Notes: generated by a model not told the origin, from the sequence alone. Positions 1 through 10,040 are shown, counted from the first letter of the stretch. The stretch is 64,000 bases of DNA from [Flavobacterium] thermophilum (GCA_900450595.1 UGGS01000001.1:1798001-1862000), one strand, 5' to 3'. Translations and numbers: made by a program.

Positions 1-158
1 CGTGGCTGAGGCAAGTGCGCGCCGTCTGCGCCCAAGTGATCATCCCGCTCACCATTTTTCAAGCCATTCGCACCATTTTTTTGCCGACGACATTTGACGT
101 CATTTTACTGGCTGTTTTTGTTTTGCTCGCTGTGGCGCTCCACTTGGAATGGATTTAA
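1..158 (+). CDS. C-terminal end of a small hydrophobic protein (partial)
   Basis: An open frame enters from the window edge (first full codon at base 3) and stops with TAA at 156-158, giving 51 residues. It contains two hydrophobic stretches (about residues 12-28 and 33-48) split by a short polar turn, so a small membrane protein is likely. It converges on ysxE, and the two genes overlap tail to tail by 4 bases. I do not recognise the family, and the start lies outside the window. In B. subtilis valS follows ysxE, so this gene is an addition at that position. Confidence 0.5.
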   Translation, partial: WLRQVRAVCAQVIIPLTIFQAIRTIFLPTTFDVILLAVFVLLAVALHLEWI

Positions 159-1186
159 CCGCTGCCGTCCTCTTCCGCTGGCGTTTCAGAGCCGGCCGTT
201 TCATCCTGCGGCTGCGCAGCATCGCGTTGGACAAGATGCATGACAACGGCCTCCATGTTTTTAAAAGCCATATAGCAGCGCAGCAGGGCAGCAACGTGCT
301 CACGCTCGTTCCGTTCCTTATGTGAAACGGCCTCATAGCGTTCGAGGCAGCGGACAAACCCACACGGTTCGGCCAAATGGCTGTAGAGAAACGCCCGTTC
401 TGCGGCGGACAACGGCAGTTCCGTTTCATACTCAGCAAGCCCATCGAACCATTCCCGTTCAAGCGGTGAAATTGTGCGCACATGGTTGCGAAAAATAGAA
501 ACTAAATCGTATACCGGAGAATTCCAATGCGCCCGCTCCCAGCTGATCCAATACGGCGCCACGTAATGAGAAAGGCGCGCCTTTCCGTGCACCCAGACGA
601 TTCGCCATTGCTTCGTTTCCTTCACCGCTTCCTCCCAAGCAGCAAGCTGCTCCTCGGCAAACCAATACGCGCGCATCACTTCATGGAAATACGTACAGCA
701 TTGCAGCTGAAACGGCGACATGTACCACGCTGTCTCGTACCGTTCGACCCGCTCCTCCCAAACGGCCCGCGCCCGTTGCCATTCGTCTTTTTTTTGTTTT
801 TGGTAGGCGTCGATCTCCTCTTCGCTCGCTTGCACGGTGCGGACCGTCATGCGGTGAAGGCGGGCGAGTTCGCGAAAAAAAGGGCGAACAGCGGTCTCTC
901 TCGACCCCGCTTCATCTTCACGCCATGCTTGCAAGTAATAAAGGCGCCCTCCCTCCGCTGCAAACAACGACCGCTGCCTCGTCCCATAAAGCGGGGGGCA
1001 GTGGCGGCCATAATAATGGAGCGACTGCCAAATGGCGGCTGCCTCTTGTTCGCTCTCAAGCGGCTTTAAAGCAAACAGCCCGCTGTCGGTGTATACTTTA
1101 GCCGCTTTGCCCCACTGCTCGATATGCCGCGGCCGAAGCCCATATTGCCTGAGCACAGCGCGGTACGTTTCAGACCGTATGGCCAT
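155..1186 (-). CDS. ysxE: Spore coat-associated kinase-like protein YsxE
   Basis: This 343-residue protein has the layout of the CotS/YsxE/YutH family, which shares the aminoglycoside-phosphotransferase (APH-like) fold and is linked to the spore coat. The N-terminal part (about 1-100) looks like the nucleotide-binding lobe. Around residues 196-216 the stretch WRIVWVHGKARLSHYV occupies the place of the APH catalytic loop, but it lacks the HxDxxxxN pattern, so catalytic activity is doubtful. Start ATG at 1186 follows a GAGGGGGC ribosome binding site. It lies 43 bases after spoVID, the same neighbour as in B. subtilis, and probably shares its mother-cell transcript. Identity rests on context plus length. 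Confidence 0.85.
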   Translation of the reverse strand: MAIRSETYRAVLRQYGLRPRHIEQWGKAAKVYTDSGLFALKPLESEQEAAAIWQSLHYYGRHCPPLYGTRQRSLFAAEGGRLYYLQAWREDEAGSRETAVRPFFRELARLHRMTVRTVQASEEEIDAYQKQKKDEWQRARAVWEERVERYETAWYMSPFQLQCCTYFHEVMRAYWFAEEQLAAWEEAVKETKQWRIVWVHGKARLSHYVAPYWISWERAHWNSPVYDLVSIFRNHVRTISPLEREWFDGLAEYETELPLSAAERAFLYSHLAEPCGFVRCLERYEAVSHKERNEREHVAALLRCYMAFKNMEAVVMHLVQRDAAQPQDETAGSETPAEEDGSG

Positions 1187-1229
1187 CGTTACGCCCCCTC
1201 ACCGGCAAAAGAAACGGAAAGCGTTCCTT

Positions 1230-2267
1230 TCAGGCGAAAGGACGGCTTCCCGCCATGGCCGGAATATATAACAGCTGCCCTTCGTGCACATCATCCGGGC
1301 TTTCCAAATCGTTGGCGCGCAAAAGTTGGGAAACGGTGACATCATATCGTTCGGCAATCTTGTCCAACGAGTCCCCTTGCTGGACGATGCAAATTTTGAC
1401 TTGTGTAAACTCTTCCGCCTCGCTTTTCGCAAACAGCTTTGTTAAATACAGGGCGTTTTCGCTTTTCGTTTCCGTTGCTTGCTCTTCCTTGTCTTCCTCG
1501 GCGGTTTTTTTCGCGGCGCCGATCGACACTTTCGCCTCGGTCGGCGGCAGCAAAGTCGCCATGTCTTCTTCCGCTTCCGCACTCACCGCTTTCGTTTCCG
1601 TCTCGATTGGCAAAAACGGCTCTTTTACACCCGCCTCTTCATCAGGCGGCGTTTCTTCATGACGCACAGCCGTCGGTTCAAAGGCGGAAGCCGGCAGTTC
1701 CTCGCCTGCAGCGGCGGGACGATCCTCGGGTATGAACGCTTCGTCGCCGGCTGCCTCCTTGCGGGCGATCGACTCAAACGGGGCCAAAAGCAGCTCTTCC
1801 TCTTCGTCATCAGCAGGCAAGTCATCGACAAGCGGCGCTTCGCTAATGCCGCTGATCGAAATGTCGGCGGTCACAAGCAGCCTGCCGTTGTCGCCAAGAT
1901 CATAGTCAAACGATTCCACTGTGACATATACATCGTCAAGGTCGCGAATGCGGTTTCGCGGAATGGTAATATCGATCGGAAACCGGTGCGACAGCTCGCT
2001 AATGCCATCCTCGCGCACGGAAATATGCTGGATGTAGCGGTAGCTGGCAAATTCGAACGCATCACTGTCTGCTTCCGTGGCCTCTCCCCCGTCCCCCGGA
2101 CGAAACTCTCCGTTTAATTCCAGCGCCCCGCGAATCGTAATATATTGATCGTACTCGTCGACAGAGATCACAGGATCAAGAGAAATCGACAAAAATTCGG
2201 CGACTTCCTGTCCGTTTTTAAACCAGACCGATTCTTCCAATGAAAACCGCAAATACGATTGCTCCAA
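1230..2267 (-). CDS. spoVID: Stage VI sporulation protein D (coat encasement)
   Basis: SpoVID works with SafA and SpoIVA to wrap coat layers around the forespore. The N-terminal 140 residues form the conserved beta-rich SpoVID domain. The middle (about 140-280) is a low-complexity acidic region rich in Glu, Ala and Asp, and residues about 290-337 form a LysM domain (QQGDSLDKIAERYDV, then NDLESP). At 345 residues it is much shorter than the roughly 575-residue B. subtilis protein, and the difference falls in the acidic linker. The TTG start follows a GGAGGAGG site at 5-base spacing. A sigma-E-type promoter lies upstream, separate from the hem operon. Confidence 0.92.
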   Translation of the reverse strand: MEQSYLRFSLEESVWFKNGQEVAEFLSISLDPVISVDEYDQYITIRGALELNGEFRPGDGGEATEADSDAFEFASYRYIQHISVREDGISELSHRFPIDITIPRNRIRDLDDVYVTVESFDYDLGDNGRLLVTADISISGISEAPLVDDLPADDEEEELLLAPFESIARKEAAGDEAFIPEDRPAAAGEELPASAFEPTAVRHEETPPDEEAGVKEPFLPIETETKAVSAEAEEDMATLLPPTEAKVSIGAAKKTAEEDKEEQATETKSENALYLTKLFAKSEAEEFTQVKICIVQQGDSLDKIAERYDVTVSQLLRANDLESPDDVHEGQLLYIPAMAGSRPFA

Positions 2268-2318
2268 CCGGGCCTCCTCCTTCCGTCCCTTCGCCTAATG
2301 GATTCTATGACATTATCC

Positions 2319-2347
2319 ATTGTATGAGCGAAAAAGAGACGGTATGA
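2319..2347 (-). promoter_or_regulatory. Sigma-E-type promoter of spoVID-ysxE
   Basis: On the minus strand the -10 box CATACAAT (2319-2326) fits the sigma-E consensus CATACANT exactly, with TCATA (2343-2347) 16 bases upstream as a plausible -35. The promoter lies downstream of the hemL terminator, so spoVID and ysxE should be transcribed in the mother cell independently of the haem genes. Confidence 0.7.
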
Positions 2348-2384
2348 TAAAAAAATCAGGCTGCCGTCGATCAGCAGCCTGATT
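2348..2384 (-). terminator. Rho-independent terminator of the hem operon
   Basis: A perfect 10-bp stem (ATCAGGCTGC / GCAGCCTGAT, 2355-2383) lies just after the hemL stop codon and is followed on the minus strand by a run of seven Ts. Confidence 0.92.
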
Positions 2385-2388
2385 GGGC

Positions 2389-3681
2389 TCACGCCCCGCG
2401 CAGGCGGGCAAACACCCGCTCCGCTGCGGCAATCGTATACTCGATATCTTCATCGCTGTGCGCCGTCGACAAAAACAGCCCTTCAAATTGCGAGGGGGGC
2501 AAGAAAATGCCTTCATTCGCCATTTCCCGGTAATAAGCGGCAAACAGCTCCAAGTCGGACGTTTTCGCCGTTTCGTAATTGACCACCGGTTCGTTCGTGA
2601 AGAACAAGCCGATCATCGACCCGGCGCGGTTGATCGTATGCGGAATGTCATATTTTTCGGCGGCCTGGTGCAACCCTTCTTCGAGGCGCGCCGCTTTGCG
2701 CTTGAACTCTTCATACGTTTCCGGCGTCAACTGGCGAAGCGTCTCGTAACCGGCGGTCATGGCAAGCGGATTGCCGGATAGCGTGCCTGCTTGGTACACC
2801 GGCCCGCTCGGTGCGACGAGCTCCATAATTTCTGCTTTTCCCCCATACGCTCCAACCGGCAGGCCGCCGCCGATCACTTTGCCGAGACACGTCAAATCCG
2901 GCTCAACGCCATAATACCCTTGGGCGCAATGGTAGTCCACGCGGAAGCCGGTCATGACCTCGTCGAAAATCAATAAGGCGCCGTATTGTTTCGTCACGTC
3001 CCGCAGCCCTTCCAAAAAACCAGGCACCGGCGGCACGACACCCATGTTGCCGGCGACCGGTTCGACGATCACCGCGGCGATGTCTTCGCCAAACCGCTCA
3101 AACGCGTAGCGAACGCTGTCTAAATCGTTATACGGAACGGTGATCGTATGCTGGGCGACCGACTCCGGCACGCCCGGGCTGTCCGGCAGGCCGAGCGTCG
3201 CCACGCCGGAGCCGGCTTTAATGAGCAGCGAATCGCCATGGCCATGGTAGCTGCCTTCGAATTTGATAATTTTGTTGCGCTTCGTGTAGCCGCGCGCGAG
3301 ACGAAGCGCGCTCATCGTCGCCTCCGTTCCGGAGTTGACCATGCGCACGATTTCAACCGACGGCACCCGCTCGATGACGAGTTTGGCCAACTCATTTTCG
3401 AGCAACGTCGGGGCGCCAAAGCTCGTCCCTTGTTCCGCCACGCGCTTTAACGCTTCCACAACGTGCGGATGGGCATGCCCTAAAATGAGCGGCCCCCACG
3501 ACAACACATAGTCGATATATTCGTTGCCGTCAATATCATAAATTTTCGAACCTTGGCCGCGCGCCATAAAGATCGGCGTCATGCCGACCGACTTGAAGGC
3601 GCGCACCGGGCTGTTCACCCCGCCCGGCATCAGCTTGAGCGCCTCGCTGTAGGCGCCTTTTGACCGTTCATAGCTTCGCAC
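2389..3681 (-). CDS. hemL: Glutamate-1-semialdehyde 2,1-aminomutase
   Basis: This PLP enzyme converts glutamate-1-semialdehyde to 5-aminolevulinate, the step after HemA in the C5 route to haem. The sequence has the class-III aminotransferase signature: SGTEATMSA (residues about 120-128), FDEVMTGFR, and the PLP lysine in [12 protein letters not shown] near residue 268. The frame is open further upstream, but the GTG at 3681 has an AGGAGG site 7 bases before it and gives 430 residues, the B. subtilis length. It is the last gene of hemAXCDBL, starts 17 bases after hemB and is closed by a strong terminator. Confidence 0.97.
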   Translation of the reverse strand: MRSYERSKGAYSEALKLMPGGVNSPVRAFKSVGMTPIFMARGQGSKIYDIDGNEYIDYVLSWGPLILGHAHPHVVEALKRVAEQGTSFGAPTLLENELAKLVIERVPSVEIVRMVNSGTEATMSALRLARGYTKRNKIIKFEGSYHGHGDSLLIKAGSGVATLGLPDSPGVPESVAQHTITVPYNDLDSVRYAFERFGEDIAAVIVEPVAGNMGVVPPVPGFLEGLRDVTKQYGALLIFDEVMTGFRVDYHCAQGYYGVEPDLTCLGKVIGGGLPVGAYGGKAEIMELVAPSGPVYQAGTLSGNPLAMTAGYETLRQLTPETYEEFKRKAARLEEGLHQAAEKYDIPHTINRAGSMIGLFFTNEPVVNYETAKTSDLELFAAYYREMANEGIFLPPSQFEGLFLSTAHSDEDIEYTIAAAERVFARLRGA

Positions 3682-3698
3682 CGTTCCGCCTCCTCTCT

Positions 3699-4673
3699 TT
3701 ATTCTGCCAGCCAACGGGCGACGTCTTTCGCAAAATACGTGATGATCAAATCGGCGCCGGCCCGCTTCATGCCGGTCAGCATTTCCATGACGACCGCTTT
3801 TTCATCAATCCAGCCGTTTTGCGCCGCCGCCTTGACCATCGCATACTCGCCGCTGACGTTATAAGCGGCAAGCGGCAGCGGAAAGCGGTTTTTGATGTCG
3901 CGGATGATGTCCATGTAGGCAAGCGCCGGCTTGACCATCAAGAAATCGGCGCCTTCTTTCACATCCGACTCCGCTTCGCGAAACGCCTCAAGGCGGTTGG
4001 CCGGATCCATTTGATACGTTTTCCGGTCGCCAAACTGCGGCGCGCTGTTGGCGGCATCGCGGAACGGGCCGTAAAATGCCGAAGCGTATTTGATTGCATA
4101 CGACATGATCGGCACATACTCAAACCCTGCTTCATCAAGCCCACGGCGAATGGCGGCGACAAAGCCGTCCATCATGTTCGACGGCGCAATGATGTCAGCG
4201 CCCGCTTGCGCCTGGCTGACCGCTGTTTTGACGAGCAGCTCAAGCGACGGGTCGTTCAGCACTTGTTCGTTCTCGACGACGCCGCAATGGCCGTGGCTCG
4301 TATATTCACATAAACACGTATCCGCAATGACGACTAGATCTTTGTGTTCAGCTTTGATTTGGCGGATCGCCCGCTGCACAATCCCTGTTTCGCAATACGC
4401 CTGCGAACCGACTTCATCTTTTTCATTTGGCACGCCAAACACCATGACGGCGGGAATGCCAAGCTTGGCGATGTCGTCCACTTCCTCGGATAAACGGTCA
4501 AGCGATAAATGGTAAACCCCTGGCATCGACGGCACTTCCCGTTTAATGCCACTTCCCTCGACCACAAACAGCGGATAAATGAGATCCTCGACGCGAAGAT
4601 GCGTCTCGCGCACCATCGCCCGCAAGGCAGCCGTTTGCCGCAGGCGGCGGTGACGGTCAAATGTCAACGGCAT
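3699..4673 (-). CDS. hemB: Delta-aminolevulinic acid dehydratase (porphobilinogen synthase)
   Basis: HemB condenses two 5-aminolevulinate molecules to porphobilinogen. The 324-residue protein carries the cysteine zinc-site motif [14 protein letters not shown] (about 118-131), the first Schiff-base lysine in [15 protein letters not shown] (about 196), and the second in [10 protein letters not shown] (about 249). The cysteine-rich form indicates a zinc-dependent enzyme. ATG at 4673 follows GGAGGGAC. The hemD stop codon ends 1 base before this start, so translation is probably coupled. Confidence 0.98.
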   Translation of the reverse strand: MPLTFDRHRRLRQTAALRAMVRETHLRVEDLIYPLFVVEGSGIKREVPSMPGVYHLSLDRLSEEVDDIAKLGIPAVMVFGVPNEKDEVGSQAYCETGIVQRAIRQIKAEHKDLVVIADTCLCEYTSHGHCGVVENEQVLNDPSLELLVKTAVSQAQAGADIIAPSNMMDGFVAAIRRGLDEAGFEYVPIMSYAIKYASAFYGPFRDAANSAPQFGDRKTYQMDPANRLEAFREAESDVKEGADFLMVKPALAYMDIIRDIKNRFPLPLAAYNVSGEYAMVKAAAQNGWIDEKAVVMEMLTGMKRAGADLIITYFAKDVARWLAE

Positions 4674-4674
4674 T

Positions 4675-5445
4675 TTATCGTCCCTCCACTGAAAAATATT
4701 GTTCCATCGCTTTTATCATACCATCAGTTGTATAATCGGTTGGACAAATATGTACGGTGATCCCTTCCTGCACAGCTGCTCTTTTCGTCACCGGCCCGAT
4801 GCAGGCAATGGTGACGCCTTCAAGAAGAGTCGGCGCGTTGCTGCCGAGAAGACGGACAAGACTATGGACGGCCGAAGGGCTCATCAACGTGATCACATCG
4901 ATTTTCCGCTCGCATAGCAGCGCCAACAGCCGCTCACGTCCGCTTGCATCAGGCACCGTGCGGTACACCGTCAGCTCATCGACCAACGCCCCCGCTTCCC
5001 TTAGCGCTTCAGGCAACGTCGGGCGGGCCAAATCCCCTTTGACAAACAACACCCGGTCTCTATGGCGGAGGCGGGGCGCAAGGGCGGCTGCCAGCTGTTC
5101 GGCAGTGAAATCGTCCGGCATGAGCGCAGGCGAAAAGCCGAACTCAGCAAGCGCCGCCGCCGTCTTCCGACCGACAACAGCGATGTCCGGCACGGGCGCC
5201 GGCGAAGCGATATGCGGGCAAAAGAAGCGAACCGCATTGGCACTTGTAAAAATAAGCCAACGGTAACAATCGAGCCGTTCGGCTGCAGCGGCGATGTCTT
5301 CCGGCGCGGCGGCCGGCCTGATGGCAATGAACGGAATCTCCACCGGCACAGCGCCGGCAGCGCGCAGCTTGGCGGAAAACGGCGCTGCCTGCTCCTGCCC
5401 GCGGGTCACGAGCACGGTTTTGCCGGCAAGCGGGCTCTCAGGCAT
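4675..5445 (-). CDS. hemD: Uroporphyrinogen-III synthase
   Basis: HemD closes hydroxymethylbilane with inversion of ring D to give uroporphyrinogen III. The protein has 256 residues in the two-lobe HemD arrangement. The N-terminal [10 protein letters not shown] and [11 protein letters not shown] are typical family blocks, as are ITLMSPSAV and the C-terminal [12 protein letters not shown]. The family is poorly conserved, so position in the operon between hemC and hemB supports the call. Its start overlaps the end of hemC by 8 bases. Confidence 0.96.
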   Translation of the reverse strand: MPESPLAGKTVLVTRGQEQAAPFSAKLRAAGAVPVEIPFIAIRPAAAPEDIAAAAERLDCYRWLIFTSANAVRFFCPHIASPAPVPDIAVVGRKTAAALAEFGFSPALMPDDFTAEQLAAALAPRLRHRDRVLFVKGDLARPTLPEALREAGALVDELTVYRTVPDASGRERLLALLCERKIDVITLMSPSAVHSLVRLLGSNAPTLLEGVTIACIGPVTKRAAVQEGITVHICPTDYTTDGMIKAMEQYFSVEGR

Positions 5446-6373
5446 TATGGTCCAACCCCTTTTTCACTCGCTCGATGAGCGCCTTCGCCCCTTGCTCGCT
5501 CAACATGGCGGCCGCCTGCCGGCCGACCGCCTCCGGATCAACGCCGGCCACGATTTCTTTGTACATTTCGTTGCCATCCGGCGAGGCAACAAGCGCGGTG
5601 AGACGCACCGTTTCCCCTTGCACTTCCGCATAGCCGGCAATCGGCACTTGGCAGCCGCCTTCCATTTGCTGCAAAAAGGCGCGCTCCGCCCGCACCGCCC
5701 GTTCGGTTCGCTCATCGTTCAGGCGGTGTAACCATTCGCGCAGCTCCTCATCGTCTTCACGGCATTCCACAGCGAGCGCCCCTTGGCCGACCGCCGGGAC
5801 GCAAATGTCCGGCGACAAGTAGTCGCTGATCACCTCATCGCTCCAGCCCATGCGCGCCAGGCCGGCGGCCGCCAGCACGATCGCGTCGTAATCTTCGTTC
5901 TCCAGCTTCGCCAGCCTCGTATCAATATTACCGCGAACCCACTTGACCGTCAAATCCGGACGATAGGCAAGCAGCTGCGCCGAACGGCGCAGACTGCTCG
6001 TGCCGACGACCGCTCCCGGGGGCAAGTCAGACAGCGTCCGCTTTCCCTTGCTCACGAGCACGTCGCGCGCATCTTCGCGGCGCGGCACCGAGCCGATCAC
6101 CAATCCGTCCGGCAGCACCGCCGGCATGTCTTTCATGCTGTGAACCGCCATATCGATGCCGCCGGTGAGCAGTTCATGCTCGATCTCTTTCACAAACAGC
6201 CCTTTTCCGCCCACTTTGGAAAGCGTGATATCAAGGACGCGGTCCCCTTTTGTGACGATTTCTTTCACCTCAAACGTAAACGGCGCCCCGAGACGCTTCA
6301 ATTCGGCGATGACCCAGTTTGTCTGGGTCAAGGCGAGCTTGCTGCGCCGCGAGCCAACGACAATGTTCCGCAT
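5438..6373 (-). CDS. hemC: Porphobilinogen deaminase (hydroxymethylbilane synthase)
   Basis: HemC polymerises four porphobilinogen units into hydroxymethylbilane on a covalently bound dipyrromethane cofactor. The cofactor cysteine is in GGCQVPIAG near residue 241. Other landmarks are GSRRSKLAL (7-15), [17 protein letters not shown] with the catalytic Asp near residue 82, and [11 protein letters not shown] with its substrate-binding arginines. The length of 311 residues is normal. The ATG follows GGGGAGG. It overlaps hemD by 8 bases and follows hemX by 15 bases. Confidence 0.98.
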   Translation of the reverse strand: MRNIVVGSRRSKLALTQTNWVIAELKRLGAPFTFEVKEIVTKGDRVLDITLSKVGGKGLFVKEIEHELLTGGIDMAVHSMKDMPAVLPDGLVIGSVPRREDARDVLVSKGKRTLSDLPPGAVVGTSSLRRSAQLLAYRPDLTVKWVRGNIDTRLAKLENEDYDAIVLAAAGLARMGWSDEVISDYLSPDICVPAVGQGALAVECREDDEELREWLHRLNDERTERAVRAERAFLQQMEGGCQVPIAGYAEVQGETVRLTALVASPDGNEMYKEIVAGVDPEAVGRQAAAMLSEQGAKALIERVKKGLDHNA

Positions 6374-6388
6374 TTCGTTCCTCCCCAG

Positions 6389-7210
6389 TTACGCATACCA
6401 AAAATGAAATTTTGACAAACTGCCAAACAAGAAAAAGTTGACAAGCAAAAATAAAAACGAGCCGATGTTCCATAACGCGATCGCCTTTCCTTGCATCTGC
6501 CGGACGACCCGTTTGTAAAAGTAGATGCCATAAACAAGAAGAACGACAAACGATCCGAGCACTTTCGCGTCATACCAATGGAAGTGGTCAATTTGGATGT
6601 ACGCCCAGATGACGCCGAGAATCAGCCCTAGTAACAACATAGGCAAACCGAGCAAATTTAAAACATACGACAAAAAATCGAGCTTCGCCAAATCGGCCAT
6701 CCGCCATAGGCGCGCCCCCCATTTTTTTCTTTTCAGCAAACTGTATTGCAACATGTACAGCACCGAAAAAATAAAGGACAACGAAAACGCGGCGTATGCT
6801 CCGAGCGCGAGCGTAATATGGATGATCAAGAGCTCCGAGACGAGCCGTTCGGCGATGGCCGGCGACTGCGACGACGGCACGAACGTGTGAATGGCCAAAA
6901 TAAAAAAGGCAAGAACATTCGTGAAAAAAACGATAAAATCAACGCGCAGCAGCCGATTGATCACGAGCGACAGCGTGATGAGCAGCCAAGCGTAAAAATA
7001 AAGCCCTTCCGACATCGTCAAAATCGGAAAGCGCTTCGTTTCGATGATACGAAAGGCGAACACCAGCGTTTGCAGCAGCCAGACAACAGAAAGCAACCAG
7101 AAGGCGGTTTCGTTCGCCTTCCGGTTTTGCTGCAAAAAATCAATGAAGTATAGCAGGATGGACGCAATGTAAAGCAAAATCGACAGTTCGTACAACGGCG
7201 CCACAACCAT
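6389..7210 (-). CDS. hemX: HemX, CcsA-type integral membrane protein
   Basis: This 273-residue protein has about eight membrane segments and belongs to the cytochrome c assembly (CcsA/ResC-like) superfamily. In B. subtilis HemX lowers the cellular amount of HemA, so it acts as a regulator of haem synthesis rather than as an enzyme. It lies between hemA and hemC as expected, 6 bases after hemA. The ATG at 7210 has an AAGGTGGG site directly before it. Confidence 0.93.
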   Translation of the reverse strand: MVVAPLYELSILLYIASILLYFIDFLQQNRKANETAFWLLSVVWLLQTLVFAFRIIETKRFPILTMSEGLYFYAWLLITLSLVINRLLRVDFIVFFTNVLAFFILAIHTFVPSSQSPAIAERLVSELLIIHITLALGAYAAFSLSFIFSVLYMLQYSLLKRKKWGARLWRMADLAKLDFLSYVLNLLGLPMLLLGLILGVIWAYIQIDHFHWYDAKVLGSFVVLLVYGIYFYKRVVRQMQGKAIALWNIGSFLFLLVNFFLFGSLSKFHFWYA

Positions 7211-7216
7211 CCCACC

Positions 7217-8575
7217 TTACAGCTGCCACGATGGGCGGGCCGCTTCCGCTTGCTGCCGGTCGTTCCGCACGGTTTCTTCCCGTTTCATCCCTTGCTGCTG
7301 CGCTTTCACCGCATCTTCGATATTAAAAATTTTCATAAACAGCTCGAGTGCTTCCTCGGCATTCGGGCCGGCGGCAAGCTCTTTCGCCTGCAAAATCGGG
7401 TCGCGGAGCAGCTGGTTAATAATGCTTTTCGTATGCTTATTCAACACTTTCCAGTCGCGCTCCGACAAGTGCGGCAATTTCCGCTCCAAACTTTTCATCG
7501 TTTCCGCCTGAATGGCGAGCGCTTTTTCACGCAGCGCCGCAATAACCGGCACGACTCCGAGCGTCTGCAGCCATTGGCTGAACGCAACGAGTTCGGCCTC
7601 CATCATCGTTTCAATGCGGGCCGCTGCCTTTTGCCGCTCGGCCAAATTGGCGGCCACCACATCTTGCAAATCGTCAATATCATACAAAAAGACCGTCTCC
7701 AACTCGGCCAACGCCGGATCCAAATCGCGCGGCACCGCAATGTCAACCATAAAAAGCGGACGGCCTTTGCGCATTTTCTCAAGCGGCGCCACCATTTCCT
7801 TCGTCAACATGTAGCCTTTTGCCCCGGTCGAGCTGATGACGATATCGGCTTCCAGAAGCGCACACGACAGCTCGCTGAGCGGTTTTGCCTCGCCGGCGAA
7901 CTGCTTGGCGAGCTGCTTCGCTTTTTCGAGCGTCCGGTTGACGACTGTGACTTTGCCAACGCCGCTGCCATACAAGTTTTGCGCCGCCAACGCACCCATT
8001 TTGCCAGCGCCGATGATCAACACATGCTTATCCGCCAGACGGCCGAAAATTTTCTTTGCCAGCTCAACGGCTGCATAGCTGACCGATACCGCATGCGCGC
8101 CGATGCCTGTTTCTGAATGGGCGCGCTTGGCGAACGTCACCGCCTGTTTAAACAGATGGTTGAAAATCGTGCCAGTCGTCCCAATCTCTTGGGCGAGCAA
8201 ATAGCTGTCTTTCACTTGTCCTAAAATTTGCGTTTCCCCGAGCACCATCGAATCTAAGCCGGCGGCGACGCGGAACAAATGGCCAACGGCCGCCTCCCCT
8301 TCAAAGACAAGCAAATACGGAGCGATCGCTTCCGCCTCAAGGCCAAACCATTCAGCCAAAAACGCCTTAATATAGTAACGGCCGGTATGCGGTTGATCGA
8401 CGACCGCGTAAATTTCCGTCCGGTTGCATGTCGACACGATGACGTTTTCGAGCACACTTTTTTGCTTGGCGAGCCGCCGCATCGCCTCTCCAAGCTCTGC
8501 CTCGCCAAACGCCAGCTTTTCACGAATTTCTACAGGGGCGGTTTTGTAATTCACGCCGACAACGATGACTTGCAC
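7217..8575 (-). CDS. hemA: Glutamyl-tRNA reductase
   Basis: HemA reduces glutamyl-tRNA to glutamate-1-semialdehyde with NADPH and is the rate-limiting entry to haem synthesis. The catalytic cysteine lies in [11 protein letters not shown] near residue 50. The NADPH-binding glycine motif is LIIGAGKMG (about 185-193), and the C-terminal alpha-helical dimerisation domain covers about 320-420. The GTG at 8575 fits the ribosome binding site (AGGGGGGAT) and homologous N-termini better than the TTG eight codons upstream, giving 452 residues. It is the first gene of the operon. Confidence 0.97.
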   Translation of the reverse strand: MQVIVVGVNYKTAPVEIREKLAFGEAELGEAMRRLAKQKSVLENVIVSTCNRTEIYAVVDQPHTGRYYIKAFLAEWFGLEAEAIAPYLLVFEGEAAVGHLFRVAAGLDSMVLGETQILGQVKDSYLLAQEIGTTGTIFNHLFKQAVTFAKRAHSETGIGAHAVSVSYAAVELAKKIFGRLADKHVLIIGAGKMGALAAQNLYGSGVGKVTVVNRTLEKAKQLAKQFAGEAKPLSELSCALLEADIVISSTGAKGYMLTKEMVAPLEKMRKGRPLFMVDIAVPRDLDPALAELETVFLYDIDDLQDVVAANLAERQKAAARIETMMEAELVAFSQWLQTLGVVPVIAALREKALAIQAETMKSLERKLPHLSERDWKVLNKHTKSIINQLLRDPILQAKELAAGPNAEEALELFMKIFNIEDAVKAQQQGMKREETVRNDRQQAEAARPSWQL

Positions 8576-8611
8576 AATGCCATCCCCCCTTTTAGCCAAA
8601 TCCCTTCTACT

Positions 8612-8639
8612 ATTATATCATGGCTGTCAGTCATTCCAG
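8612..8639 (-). promoter_or_regulatory. Vegetative promoter of the hem operon
   Basis: The minus strand shows an extended -10 TGATATAAT (hexamer 8612-8617) with a weak -35 CTGGAA (8634-8639) 16 bases away. I looked for a PerR box, known for hemA of B. subtilis, and found no convincing match. Confidence 0.6.
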
Positions 8640-8734
8640 TTTGAAAAAATTGTGAACATCCGTCGAAAGCTATGATAAACTGTATACAGTGACCATTCTA
8701 CCATAAACATGTCTATATGGGAAACGGGGGACAT

Positions 8735-9226
8735 ATGACCATGAAACAAAAAGCCGCTTTCTCCGGCATTCTGTTCATCGGCCTTGGGCTGTATTTCCTC
8801 GCCGGGCAACTGTCAATCCCGTTTTTGCGCCTTTTTCAAGGCTGGCCGGCTTTGCTTGCCATTTGCGGCGCCGCCCTGCTCGGCCAAGCGTATTCCGCGC
8901 GCGAATACCAGTATGTCTTCCCTGGCTTCCTTTTGCTCGGCTTCGGCGTCGAACTGCTGCTCGTTGAGGCGTTTCCGTCCTGGCCGCACGGGATGAACGT
9001 GTTTTTTTTCATTACGGCGCTTGCCTTTTTGGCCAGCAGCCGCAAGCAAAAAGGCGGGGCCGGCTTCGGCGTCTTTTTTTTCTTTCTCGCCGTTGTACTG
9101 ACGTTTTCCGGCCGCGGCCAGCCGCTCTTTCAACTGTTGCAGACCGGGCTTTCTTCAGTCTGGACATTTTGGCCGCTCGGGCTGATCGCCGTTGGAGTGT
9201 ATGTGCTATGGGCCAAACGGAAGTAA
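8735..9226 (+). CDS. YsxD-like integral membrane protein
   Basis: About 163 residues with five hydrophobic segments and repeated Gly-Trp-Pro turns (FQGWPALL, WTFWPLGLI). This resembles the small LiaF/DUF5668-type transmembrane modules and fits the position of ysxD between hemA and ysxC. The function is unknown. The gene runs against its neighbours and ends before a bidirectional terminator. Three in-frame ATGs compete: 8717 has no ribosome binding site, while 8735 and 8741 lie 4 and 10 bases after a GGGGG tract. I give 8735. Confidence 0.75.
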   Translation: MTMKQKAAFSGILFIGLGLYFLAGQLSIPFLRLFQGWPALLAICGAALLGQAYSAREYQYVFPGFLLLGFGVELLLVEAFPSWPHGMNVFFFITALAFLASSRKQKGGAGFGVFFFFLAVVLTFSGRGQPLFQLLQTGLSSVWTFWPLGLIAVGVYVLWAKRK

Positions 9227-9410
9227 GCAGGCGAAAAAGCGGTTTCCGCCAACAGAACGGCCAGCCCGCGGGCGGAAAAGGCTGGTGAAGAACAATAGAC
9301 TCGCTGAATTTGTCAACATCGCACGAAAATGACGTTATAGCGCCGCCAAGCGGTTCAACCCGAAAAAACCGTTTGGGGAGACCGTGTCTCCCCTCCGTCA
9401 TCAGCCTTCT

Positions 9411-9449
9411 AAAAAGGCGTCCCGCTCCAAAAAACGGGACGCCTTTTTT
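9411..9449. terminator. Bidirectional terminator between ysxD-like gene and ysxC
   Basis: The near-perfect inverted repeat AAAAAAGGCGTCCCG / CGGGACGCCTTTTTT provides a U-tract on both strands. It serves the plus-strand gene ending at 9226 and the minus-strand ysxC ending at 9453. Confidence 0.95.
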
Positions 9450-9452
9450 CCA

Positions 9453-10040
9453 TCATCCAGCTAAAAACGGCATGATCGCTGCCCATGCTTCCTCTTTTCC
9501 TTGTCCGGTCTCGGCGGAGAACAAAATGAGCGGGTCGCCGTCTGCTATGTTCAGCGTTTCACGCGCGATTTTCGCATGCTTTGCCTGCTTGCCGCGCGGC
9601 ACTTTGTCCGCTTTCGTGGCGATGACGACGACCGGAATGTCATAATGCTTCAAAAACTCGTACATCATCACATCGTCTTTTGTCGGCGGGTGGCGCAAGT
9701 CAACGAGCAAGAGCGCCGCCTGGAGCGTCTGGCGCGTCGTAAAATATGTTTCCATCATCTTCCCCCATTTTTGCCGCTCCTGCTTTGAAACGCGGGCAAA
9801 GCCGTAGCCGGGCACGTCGACGAAGTAAAACGAATCGTTAATCAAATAAAAGTTCAACGTCTGCGTTTTGCCCGGCTTCGATGAGGTGCGTGCCAAGTTT
9901 TTCCGGTTGATCATTTTGTTGATGAACGACGATTTTCCGACGTTTGAGCGGCCGGCGAGCGCCACTTCCGGCCGCCCGCCGTCCGGATATTGCTCCGGTT
10001 TGACAGCGCTGATCACGAGTTCCGCTTTCGTCACGTTCAC
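9453..10040 (-). CDS. ysxC: Ribosome biogenesis GTP-binding protein EngB/YsxC
   Basis: This essential GTPase is needed to assemble the large ribosomal subunit. The G motifs are all present: P-loop GRSNVGKSS (about 30-38), the switch region [11 protein letters not shown]3 [10 protein letters not shown]4 IATKADK and G5 FSAETG. The GTG at 10040 overlaps the lonA stop as GTGA, matches the B. subtilis N-terminus and gives 195 residues. A start three codons upstream is also open. The 4-base overlap indicates translational coupling to lonA. Confidence 0.97.
   Translation of the reverse strand: MNVTKAELVISAVKPEQYPDGGRPEVALAGRSNVGKSSFINKMINRKNLARTSSKPGKTQTLNFYLINDSFYFVDVPGYGFARVSKQERQKWGKMMETYFTTRQTLQAALLLVDLRHPPTKDDVMMYEFLKHYDIPVVVIATKADKVPRGKQAKHAKIARETLNIADGDPLILFSAETGQGKEEAWAAIMPFLAG

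Noticed and set aside
8576..8716. PerR box in the hemA promoter
   Set aside because: hemA is PerR-controlled in B. subtilis, but no 15-bp TTATAATNATTATAA-like palindrome is present here; only the -10 region resembles half of it.
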